Source: Paenibacillus sp. FSL M7-0420 (GTDB taxonomy: Bacteria > Bacillota > Bacilli > Paenibacillales > Paenibacillaceae). Taken from it: a stretch of DNA of 64,000 nucleotides. Positions within the stretch are counted from its first letter, which is position 1. Each line of letters starts with the position of its first letter. Where the stretch lies: positions 1,364,001-1,428,000 of the forward strand of contig NZ_JBBOCJ010000001.1 of the NCBI RefSeq assembly GCF_038002345.1, given 5' to 3'. Made by a program: the position numbers and the translations under genes. Under the pieces are notes generated by a model. It ran no database searches and was not told the DNA's origin. It saw only the letters and a list, made by a program, of their open reading frames with translations. This document shows, piece after piece, positions 57,374-64,000 of the stretch.

Positions 57374-58302
57374 CAGCTTCGCAACAGGATACATCCTATT
57401 CGCTGGCAGAGGCGATGACCTATAGTGTTCTGGCGGAGGCTGTAAGCTGGCCTTCTCCCGGACTGGTCTCCGCCGTCAGCACGGGTTGTCACGGGGATAT
57501 GGATATCTACACTTTTCTGAGAAGCGCACTCCGCATTCAGCCATATTACCAGGCAGCAGCCCGCTTGGGCATAGAAGAATCCACGGACAGAACCGGAACG
57601 GAAGATCTGTTCAGGATGCTCCAGAAGCTCGGGCGGCGTGCCGAAGCTGGCATGCTGAGGGCTACCGGGGGAGTGAATACCCACAAGGGAACGATCTTTC
57701 TGGGACTGATTCTATGTGCGGCTGCGGGAATGACCAGCCAAGGACCATCCGGCGGCGCAGAACCACGGGACATCTGCCGGCTGGCCGGAGGGATCGCCGG
57801 GAGTCCGCTTCGCAAGCAGCTTACGGACATCCTGAAGGAGACACAGGTTACAAGTACAGGCGGACGCGCGTACAAGGAATGGCGGATCAGAGGTATTCGT
57901 GGTGAAGTGATCGACGGATTTCCTTCCATTCTGCAGCAGGGCCTGCCTTCCTTCCGTTCTGCGCTTGATCAGGGGGCCGATATGCGAACGGCGGTTATTC
58001 ATTGCTTGTTCTCACTGATGTCTGTGGTTCAGGATACAACGCTTCTGAACCGTGACTTTGACAAGGCACGGATCAGTTATACGCAAGCGTGTGCGCTGGA
58101 GGCTCTGGACCGGGGGAGTCTGTTCACCTCTGAGGGCAGGGCCTATATCCGCAATATGGAGCAGGATTTCCAGCTTCGTTCCTTGTCGCCCGGGGGATCA
58201 GCCGATCTTCTGGCCATGACGGTTGCCCTGCACTTGTGGGACGGGCATCGAAGGGGGGAAGTGTGTGGAGAACCATTCCGCTATGTCTGCCATTCTTCGT
58301 GA
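57370..58302 (+). CDS. citG: Triphosphoribosyl-dephospho-CoA synthase
   Basis: A 310-residue CitG. PSPGLVSAVSTGCHGDMDIYTF and RATGGVNTHKG are family signatures. CitG joins ATP and dephospho-CoA to make the precursor of the citrate-lyase prosthetic group. GTG start overlaps the preceding stop (GTGA). Its presence shows that the carrier at 55125 is meant to carry the long phosphoribosyl-dephospho-CoA arm rather than plain phosphopantetheine. Confidence 0.88.
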   Translation: MTASQQDTSYSLAEAMTYSVLAEAVSWPSPGLVSAVSTGCHGDMDIYTFLRSALRIQPYYQAAARLGIEESTDRTGTEDLFRMLQKLGRRAEAGMLRATGGVNTHKGTIFLGLILCAAAGMTSQGPSGGAEPRDICRLAGGIAGSPLRKQLTDILKETQVTSTGGRAYKEWRIRGIRGEVIDGFPSILQQGLPSFRSALDQGADMRTAVIHCLFSLMSVVQDTTLLNRDFDKARISYTQACALEALDRGSLFTSEGRAYIRNMEQDFQLRSLSPGGSADLLAMTVALHLWDGHRRGEVCGEPFRYVCHSS

Positions 58303-58816
58303 CCGTGAGCGCCTCCCTGAGCTTAGAGAGGCGAGGGTTCCGGCGGCAGGTTCGCTGATACAGATCATGATGAATATTCCCGGACCATGCAAGAAGCTGG
58401 ATTGCACCTATGAATTGTTCGAGCTCTGTATCAGGGCTTTGCAGGAGGAGCTGGCTTCAGCAGCTTGTGCGGTGCTGTCCTTGGAGCGGACCGACTTAGA
58501 TGTTGGTCCCGTAGCCTATATGCAGGTATCCTGGGAAGCTAGAGCATTGAAACGGTTCTGTTTATTATTGGAACAGGGACATCCGCTGAGCGCTTATTGG
58601 GATATGGATATTTACAGTCCCTCGGGAAGAGCGGTGGGCAGGAGGGAGATCGGGGCCCCGCCGCGCTCCTGTTATCTGTGCAGCCAATCTGCCAAAGTGT
58701 GCGGATCACAGCGGCGCCATTCCCCGGAGGAATTAATAGGCCGCATGACCGCTGATTTGACAGCCTACAGACAGGCGCAGATGGGTGTGCCAGTTGAAAG
58801 GAGGGCAGGGACATGA
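58265..58816 (+). CDS. citX: CitX-like holo-carrier synthase
   Basis: A 183-residue protein from GTG 58265 behind a run of six G. MMNIPGPCKKL, YWDMDIYSPSGRAVGRREIG and RSCYLCSQSAKVCGSQRRHSPEEL follow apo-citrate lyase phosphoribosyl-dephospho-CoA transferases, which attach the arm made by CitG to CitD. It overlaps citG by 38 bases. A longer in-frame start is possible but lies deeper inside citG without a binding site. Confidence 0.8.
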   Translation: MENHSAMSAILRDRERLPELREARVPAAGSLIQIMMNIPGPCKKLDCTYELFELCIRALQEELASAACAVLSLERTDLDVGPVAYMQVSWEARALKRFCLLLEQGHPLSAYWDMDIYSPSGRAVGRREIGAPPRSCYLCSQSAKVCGSQRRHSPEELIGRMTADLTAYRQAQMGVPVERRAGT

Positions 58817-60051
58817 ACCTTTTCCGAAAGCTAAAGGTGCCCCGGCCGATATTCTCCATTTGTCTGAACACACTGGTTACCCATCTTGGCTTCTACGCTA
58901 TGACGGCGATATTAACGGTCTATCTGTCTCAGGTCAAAGGGCTGCCGCTTTCGGTTACCGCTGTAGTTACCATGATCTTCACTGTGTCTTACCGCAGTGC
59001 GAGATTCCTTACCGGACCCTTGCTGGACAACATGGACCCGTTCAAATGCATGTGGTTCGGCTGCCTGCTAACAGGAGTCTCCATCGCTATGGTGGATTTC
59101 TGGCAGTCTCCGGTGTTGATTACTATACAGCTTATCCTTGCAGGGATCGGCTACTCTGTCAGAGGTTTATCCTCCAAGGCCTCTTTATCCTTCGTGGGGA
59201 GTAAGGATGGCAATGCCCTGTTTTATTTTGCGAATTCCAATATGTATACGAACGGTGCAGCCATTGCCGGGCCCTTAATCGGCTCCTTTCTTCTGACAAG
59301 CTCCTTGAAGAGCTTCACGTTGTCCTTCGTTGGAGGGTTTTATATTGTGGGTGCCATCCTGCTCAGTATCTTCCCGCCCGGGTGCAATCTGCAGGACCGG
59401 GAACGGAAGCCGGTAAGCTTCTGGAAAGGATATCAGACCGTTCTGCTCGATAAAAGCTTCCGTAAGGTGCTGCTGTTCAATATGATCGGCTGCTTTTTCT
59501 TCACCCAATTGTTCAATTCCTTTCCTTATTTAATCGGCACTTATTATAACTCACCGGAAAGGCTGGGGAGTCTGCTGATGCTGAACGGAATCCTTGTGGT
59601 GCTCCTGCAGATTCCCGTCGGGCGCTGGATGAATACCGCGTTGTCCGGCCAGCGTGAGGGATACCGGCTGATGCTGGCGTTTCTGCTATTCGGCATTTCT
59701 TTCTCAATGAATGCGATAATTGGCTCGATCTGGGGCTACTACGTATTCGTTGCGTTGTTCACCCTTGCGGAAATGTTATTCATCCCCACGATAGATGCGT
59801 ATGTCTCTAACGCTGCCCGCCCGGATCTGCGTATCACATATTTCAGTGTCATCGGATTGTCCACAGCCCTTGGAGAAGGAATCGGTGTATATACCGGGCT
59901 GCAATTCATACATATGTGGAGCATATACGGAAAGCTGTCCTATTTCTGGTTGTCCCTAGCTCTTCTGTCTGGGCTGTCCCTTGTACTATACGTAATGCTA
60001 AACCGGTCACCTGTTCATCACAAGGAGGAGGAGAAACTATGGCGGTATTAA
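58813..60051 (+). CDS. MFS-family exporter
   Basis: A 412-residue integral membrane protein with about twelve predicted spans and the YRSARFLTGPLLDNMDPFKCM loop between spans 2 and 3, in the place of the MFS motif A. It starts within the citX stop (ATGA). In this operon it most likely exports the diaminopropionate-containing product. The substrate is unknown. Confidence 0.82.
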   Translation: MNLFRKLKVPRPIFSICLNTLVTHLGFYAMTAILTVYLSQVKGLPLSVTAVVTMIFTVSYRSARFLTGPLLDNMDPFKCMWFGCLLTGVSIAMVDFWQSPVLITIQLILAGIGYSVRGLSSKASLSFVGSKDGNALFYFANSNMYTNGAAIAGPLIGSFLLTSSLKSFTLSFVGGFYIVGAILLSIFPPGCNLQDRERKPVSFWKGYQTVLLDKSFRKVLLFNMIGCFFFTQLFNSFPYLIGTYYNSPERLGSLLMLNGILVVLLQIPVGRWMNTALSGQREGYRLMLAFLLFGISFSMNAIIGSIWGYYVFVALFTLAEMLFIPTIDAYVSNAARPDLRITYFSVIGLSTALGEGIGVYTGLQFIHMWSIYGKLSYFWLSLALLSGLSLVLYVMLNRSPVHHKEEEKLWRY

Positions 60052-61274
60052 TTCTGAATCAGAGGAGGCGGGCCTTCGCTCCTTATCTGACCTGGCTGGA
60101 GGATCTGGATGAAGAAGTATACCTGTATACTTCGCCGGCATATGGTGAGATAACGGAACCCTTTGCCCTTGTGCAGGTGTTCGACAACTGGGTGAGCAAT
60201 GACAGGGTAGAGATCGATGCGTTACGATTGTATGAGGAACATCCTTACCGTCTGATCATCGCTCTCGATGAGAGTGATCTCATTCGTGCAGCCCGGCTGC
60301 GTGAACGGCTGCACCTGCCTGGTCAACAGCTGGAGAGTGCAGTGGCTTACAGGGATAAGGCCGTGATGAAAAGCTTAGTCAGCCCGCAGGTATCCTGCCC
60401 GGCATTCCGCAGACTGGCTTCACCGCTTCACTTGTATGATTTTGTGCTGGAACACGGCTTGCCGGTTGTGGTTAAACCGGTGGACGGTATGGGCTCCATG
60501 AATACGGACATCATACAGACCCAGGAGCAATTGAACGGTGTATGGGAACGCGGCCTCGGCAGCGGCTTAATGGTTGAAGCCTATGTTGAGGGAGAAATGT
60601 ATGAGATCGATGGGCTCATGATGGGCCAGGAGATCCGTTTCGCTTCTGTGGGCAAATATTCCTGCAAGCCGCTGGAGATTCTCCGGCAGGATTGCTTCGT
60701 GGAATTGCTCAGCCCCGGCTGCGCGGTGTATGAGCGGCTGGTTCATGAAGTTCAGCAGGTCATTGAAGCCTTGCCCTCACCGGGCGTCTCAACCTTTCAT
60801 TGTGAAATGTTCCATACCCCGGAGGATGAATGGGTATTCTGTGAAATTGCCAGCCGGACCGCAGGCGGGCGGATCAGTGAGTCGGTCAGCGCCATGTATG
60901 ACGTTGATCTGAACCGGGAGTGGGTCCGGGGGCAATGCGGACTGCCGCTGAAGCTGCCGGTGCCAAGGCCGTCACAGGTAGCAGGGGTATATCTAATGCC
61001 GAAACGTCCGGGAACGGTAGAGACCATTCCGCAGACGCTGCCCTTTGAATGGGTGAAGGAATATGTTCCCCGCGTCAGAGCAGGCGAACAGCTGGACGCG
61101 GCTCATTCCAGCGTGGATGCCGTGATGACCGTAATCATCGTTGGCGAGAATTCGGCCTCGCTGCAAGCCAGGCTGTCACAGCTGCTGCGGTATCTGGAGC
61201 AAGAAGTGCAAATTCTGCCCGCCTACAAGGAGGATACAACCCATGAAGCACCTGTTATTAGTGGAAAGCAATGA
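60039..61274 (+). CDS. ATP-grasp ligase
   Basis: A 411-residue ATP-grasp enzyme from ATG 60039 (AAGGAGGAGG upstream, inside the MFS end). [16 protein letters not shown] is the ATP-binding loop, [16 protein letters not shown] the hinge, and [21 protein letters not shown] the metal-binding part. ATP-grasp enzymes form amide bonds through acyl phosphates. With the second ATP-grasp gene it may link diaminopropionate to another acid. Confidence 0.85.
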   Translation: MAVLILNQRRRAFAPYLTWLEDLDEEVYLYTSPAYGEITEPFALVQVFDNWVSNDRVEIDALRLYEEHPYRLIIALDESDLIRAARLRERLHLPGQQLESAVAYRDKAVMKSLVSPQVSCPAFRRLASPLHLYDFVLEHGLPVVVKPVDGMGSMNTDIIQTQEQLNGVWERGLGSGLMVEAYVEGEMYEIDGLMMGQEIRFASVGKYSCKPLEILRQDCFVELLSPGCAVYERLVHEVQQVIEALPSPGVSTFHCEMFHTPEDEWVFCEIASRTAGGRISESVSAMYDVDLNREWVRGQCGLPLKLPVPRPSQVAGVYLMPKRPGTVETIPQTLPFEWVKEYVPRVRAGEQLDAAHSSVDAVMTVIIVGENSASLQARLSQLLRYLEQEVQILPAYKEDTTHEAPVISGKQ

Positions 61275-62484
61275 GTCTATCGCAGGTATCCAGGCCTGCA
61301 AGGAGATGGGGTACACCGTAACGTTGCTGACCCAGAATATTCAGCATTACCTGAAGGGTCAGCCGCTGGAGTCCCATCCGCTCCGGTTGGTAGATTACAT
61401 TCATGAAGTGGACACCTTTAATGAAGAAGCTGTGGTTGACTTTGTCAAAGCGTACCATCAAGCGAACCCTTTGACCGGAGTGATGTCTTTTGCGGAATTC
61501 TATGTGGTTCAGGCAACAGCTGCGGCGCATGCGATTGGTGTGCCGACCATGCAGCCGCTGGCGGCCAAGAATGCCCGGAATAAATATAAATCCAGAGAAA
61601 TCTGCGTTCAGAGCGGCGTTCCGGTTCCCCGTTCACTGCTCGCAGGCAGTGTGGAGGAAGCTTGCAGACATGCCCATTCCATGGGTTATCCCTGTATCGT
61701 TAAGCCGTGTGACGGGGCTATGAGTATTGGGGTGGTCTTTATCAACAATGAGCGAGAGCTGCGCCAGGCTTACGAGAGCTATGTGAACAACAGGAATTTT
61801 GGGCGTAATCTCTATGGAAGTACGGATGTGCTCATTGAGGAATATGCAGCCGGGCCTCTGGTCAGTGTGGAGATGGTCACTTATCAAGGGCAGGATCACC
61901 TGATCGGGATTACGGACCGCCGTCTGGTTGGATTTCCCTATTTTGTAGAGACTGGCGCCAGCTTTCCGGTTCGGCTAAACCATGAGGCGGAGATCGTGGA
62001 GGTGGTCCGCCGGGGACTGCATGCGCTTGGGGTTGACTTTGGCCCCACACATACAGAGGTTGCTCTCACTCCTGAAGGTCCCAAGATTATCGAATTCAAT
62101 CCGCGGATGGTAGGCGGGCCTGTTCCGGAGATGATTAAATACGCAACCGGCATTGACCTGCCGCGTGAAGTGCTTCGTATGCATATGGGGGAGGCCCCGG
62201 AGTTGACGCCGAGCGTCACGCGTGGTGCTGCTTCACGGGAATTCTGTTCCCCGGTTGACGGGAGGCTGATCGAGGTTACGGGGCTTAAGGAATTAGAGGG
62301 GCGTGCGGACATTCTGCGATCGCATTTCATTGCTGCCGGGCGCGAGGTGTCCTTTCCGAGATCTAATTTTGACTGGATTGGCAGAGTGATGGTTGGAGGG
62401 GACGATGCAGAGCAGGCTGAGCAGAAGTGCAGTGAAATCCAGAATACGATCGGCTTGCATATTGCAGCCAGACCTATAAGCTGA
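61243..62484 (+). CDS. ATP-grasp ligase, second
   Basis: A 413-residue ATP-grasp enzyme from ATG 61243 (AAGGAGGATACAACCC before it), overlapping the first by 32 bases. GYPCIVKPCDGAMSIGV is the ATP loop, VLIEEYAAGPLVSVEM the hinge, and TEVALTPEGPKIIEFNPRM the metal-binding strand. A C-terminal LAL-like domain of about 90 residues follows, as in dipeptide ligases of the BacD/DdaF type. The two enzymes are related but clearly different in the N-terminal and C-terminal parts, so each may make its own amide bond. Confidence 0.87.
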   Translation: MKHLLLVESNESIAGIQACKEMGYTVTLLTQNIQHYLKGQPLESHPLRLVDYIHEVDTFNEEAVVDFVKAYHQANPLTGVMSFAEFYVVQATAAAHAIGVPTMQPLAAKNARNKYKSREICVQSGVPVPRSLLAGSVEEACRHAHSMGYPCIVKPCDGAMSIGVVFINNERELRQAYESYVNNRNFGRNLYGSTDVLIEEYAAGPLVSVEMVTYQGQDHLIGITDRRLVGFPYFVETGASFPVRLNHEAEIVEVVRRGLHALGVDFGPTHTEVALTPEGPKIIEFNPRMVGGPVPEMIKYATGIDLPREVLRMHMGEAPELTPSVTRGAASREFCSPVDGRLIEVTGLKELEGRADILRSHFIAAGREVSFPRSNFDWIGRVMVGGDDAEQAEQKCSEIQNTIGLHIAARPIS

Positions 62485-62498
62485 GGAGGCCTTTGAGC

Positions 62499-63473
62499 AT
62501 GTTATATCTGAATACCACAAACCTGGAGCAGATGAATCTTCCCTGGGCACTGTGCATGGATACGATACGGAGTACTGTCCAAGTGATGGCAGCGCATGAA
62601 TTCTCCCAGCCGATTAAACCTTATCTGCTCTTTGATAAAGATCCAAGCAGCCGGATTATTGCCATGCCCGCTTATGTGGGCGGAGAGATCGGGATGGCAG
62701 GCATCAAGTGGATCGCCAGTTTTCCCGGTAACCATGGCAGGCAGCTTCCCCGTGCCCACTCGGTTACGATACTGAATGATTCCGGCAGCGGGAAGCCGGT
62801 GGCTATCATCAACAGTCCGCTTATCTCCGGGATTCGCACAGCTTCAGTCAGTGGACTGATGATCCAGGAATACGAGAAGGTACACCCTTTTGCCGGTAAA
62901 ATGATTGCCGGTATTGTCGGGTTCGGACCGATCGGTCAGCTCCATCTGTCGATGCTGAATCAGCTGCTCGGGGACCGGCTGGAGGAGGTTCGGATCTTTG
63001 ATCAGAATCCGGGTGCTCTGGAGCATATCCCGGAAGAGCTTGGGACAAGGGTGCGTCCCGTGAATTCCTGGGAGGAAGCCTACGAAGGGGCTGATCTGTT
63101 CATCACCTGTACAATTTCCAGCTCCGGTTATATTGACCGTAAACCCAAAGACCAGAGTCTGCTGCTGAACGTGTCACTGCGCGATTTCACCCCGGCTATC
63201 TTAAGCTACACCTCTGCCATTATTGTCGATGACTGGGATGAAGTGTGCCGTGCGAATACGGATATTGAACATATGCATCATCAAAGAGGGCTGCGGAAGG
63301 AAGACACGGCGTCCATCGTCGAGGTGGTCTGCGGCAACGCGCTGGCCAAATTCCCGAAGGAGGAAGCGGTCATGTTCAATCCGATGGGAATGGCTGCCTT
63401 TGATATTGCCATAGGATCACTATATTATCGTGAAGCGCTGAATCGCGGGTATGGTAAGGAGTTAGAGGAGTAG
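62499..63473 (+). CDS. SbnB-like aminocarboxyethyl-glutamate dehydrogenase
   Basis: A 324-residue member of the ornithine cyclodeaminase/mu-crystallin family. MAGIKWIASFPGNH, SPLISGIRTASVSGLM, GIVGFGPIGQLH (NAD site) and LLNVSLRDF follow SbnB, which oxidises the SbnA product to L-2,3-diaminopropionate and 2-oxoglutarate. ATG 62499 is preferred with GAGGAGG nine bases before; TTG 62493 is too close to that site. It closes the operon, and a GC-rich hairpin follows. Confidence 0.85.
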   Translation: MLYLNTTNLEQMNLPWALCMDTIRSTVQVMAAHEFSQPIKPYLLFDKDPSSRIIAMPAYVGGEIGMAGIKWIASFPGNHGRQLPRAHSVTILNDSGSGKPVAIINSPLISGIRTASVSGLMIQEYEKVHPFAGKMIAGIVGFGPIGQLHLSMLNQLLGDRLEEVRIFDQNPGALEHIPEELGTRVRPVNSWEEAYEGADLFITCTISSSGYIDRKPKDQSLLLNVSLRDFTPAILSYTSAIIVDDWDEVCRANTDIEHMHHQRGLRKEDTASIVEVVCGNALAKFPKEEAVMFNPMGMAAFDIAIGSLYYREALNRGYGKELEE

Positions 63474-63498
63474 GGGGCAGGATCAGCATATAAAATAA

Positions 63499-63533
63499 CC
63501 GGGCCGGATAAGAGATACTCTTGTCCGGCCCGG
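63499..63533 (+). terminator. Terminator hairpin of cluster B
   Basis: CCGGGCCGGA (63499-63508) pairs with TCCGGCCCGG (63524-63533). The T-run is weak, so it may act as an inefficient or stabilising hairpin. Confidence 0.6.
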
Positions 63534-63556
63534 CTGTGTACTGCCTCGTCACAAGG

Positions 63557-63763
63557 CTACGGATTCTTGCGGTTCTTCTTCTCTTCCGGGTCTGGTGCAA
63601 GGCCGGGAGCCGCTACCTCCGGGTCATTCCCCAGCACGGCGCCTACGAGCTCATCCAGCTTGTCTGTTTCCGATTGACCGTCCGCCGGACTGGATTCGCC
63701 CTCCGGGATCGGGTGGACACCTGCGGTGCGTCCGTCAAGCGGAGCTTTTGTATCATCCTTCAT
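63557..63763 (-). CDS. Small acidic hypothetical protein
   Basis: A 68-residue hydrophilic peptide rich in Asp, Glu, Pro and Gly (EGESSPADGQSETDKLDELV), ending in a basic EEKKNRKNP. It looks mostly disordered and has no membrane segment. It is preceded by GGGAGA. I recognise no family. It converges on cluster B and is probably a host gene. Confidence 0.5.
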   Translation of the reverse strand: MKDDTKAPLDGRTAGVHPIPEGESSPADGQSETDKLDELVGAVLGNDPEVAAPGLAPDPEEKKNRKNP

Positions 63764-63873
63764 CTGTATGTCTCCCTTCTAAGTGCAGGTTCTGTCTTAG
63801 GATGTGTCTGCGATAACCGTTCTATGTAACGATAACCGCTGCGGGGGCTGATGAAACCATGCGGGGAGCAAAT

Positions 63874-63914
63874 AAAAGCCGGGAGTCCTGATCATGCGGG
63901 ACTCCCGGCTTTTT
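63874..63914. terminator. Bidirectional terminator
   Basis: AAAAGCCGGGAGTCC pairs with GGACTCCCGGCTTTTT. It serves the minus-strand gene entering from the right edge. Confidence 0.75.
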
Positions 63915-63925
63915 CCTGGCTTCTA

Positions 63926-64000
63926 CTATAAAAGGCTATACAGCCGCACCCCGTGCGGAGGCACGGTGGTCTGCAGCACGCCGCCGCCGCTAAGCTCAGC
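63926..64000 (-). CDS. C-terminus of a probable glycoside hydrolase, 5' part outside window
   Basis: Twenty-four codons and a TAG on the minus strand read LQTTVPPHGVRLYSLL at the end. A PPHG(V)RLY ending is common in alpha-galactosidase-type GH27/GH36 and related enzymes. The frame is open to the window edge. Too little is visible to name the family. Confidence 0.45.
   Translation of the reverse strand, partial: AELSGGGVLQTTVPPHGVRLYSLL

Noticed and set aside
55125..58816. Ordinary citrate fermentation operon
   Set aside because: CitF, the citrate lyase ligase CitC and a citrate carrier are absent, and diaminopropionate and ATP-grasp genes are interleaved by overlaps.

Overview
The window looks like a chromosomal segment of a Paenibacillus-type Firmicute. 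The evidence is an S-layer-homology (SLH) anchored surface amidase, an LplB/LplC-type sugar ABC transporter beside a membrane-anchored AraC regulator, BceRS/BcrAB-like sensor and transporter genes, GGAGG-type ribosome binding sites and many TTG/GTG starts. No rRNA, tRNA or CRISPR array was seen.

Layout. (1) 1-4.9 kb: the end of a decayed biosynthetic cluster, with an FkbH-like gene entering from the left edge, a trans-acting acyltransferase, an acyl-CoA dehydrogenase and a wrecked NRPS module (docking-like peptide, condensation start, adenylation end, carrier protein). (2) 4.9-9.1 kb: a BtrH-like gene on the minus strand, a truncated zeta-type toxin module and a group II intron sitting directly behind a terminator hairpin; its reverse transcriptase has an in-frame stop. 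(3) 9.1-29 kb: carbohydrate and envelope functions. These are an AraC regulator with a LacZ-family enzyme, an SLH amidase, a five-gene mannoside-type operon (two permeases, binding protein, DUF1861, GH130) with its divergent regulator, and a two-component system with an ABC transporter. (4) 29-31 kb: one broken and one intact BtrH-like gene. (5) 31.4-52.7 kb: biosynthetic cluster A. (6) 53.0-63.5 kb: biosynthetic cluster B. (7) 63.5-64 kb: a small acidic protein and the end of a probable glycosidase.

Cluster A is one long plus-strand operon. It combines a stand-alone acyltransferase, one KS-KR-ACP polyketide synthase without its own AT, and a complete FkbH / 3-hydroxyacyl dehydrogenase / ACP / acyl dehydrogenase set of the kind that makes hydroxymalonyl-ACP. 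It also carries FolE, QueD and QueE, which take GTP to 7-carboxy-7-deazaguanine, but neither QueC nor QueF, and a guanine-deaminase-like protein. Further genes encode a HemW-like radical SAM protein, an adenylating enzyme lacking its C-terminal lid, a BtrH-like acyltransferase, two ABC exporters, a YcaQ/AlkZ-like DNA glycosylase, and a free glycine-type adenylation domain with a carrier protein. I infer a 7-deazaguanine-polyketide-amino acid hybrid that may damage DNA. I know of no described pathway with this combination.

Cluster B is a tight plus-strand operon. SbnA-like and SbnB-like enzymes should make L-2,3-diaminopropionate. Between them lie a citrate-lyase-type carrier protein (CitD-like), a CitE-like lyase, both prosthetic-group enzymes (CitG, CitX) and a seryl-tRNA-synthetase-like amino acid:carrier protein ligase, but no CitF. 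Two ATP-grasp ligases, an MFS exporter and a GH88-like protein complete it. The simplest reading is that the ligase replaces CitF by loading an amino acid onto the CitD-type carrier, that the CitE-like enzyme makes or breaks a C-C bond on it, and that the ATP-grasp enzymes join the product to diaminopropionate. This is the most unusual system in the window. Cluster B and the sugar operon are visibly richer in G+C than cluster A and the 1-6 kb block, which suggests separate origins.
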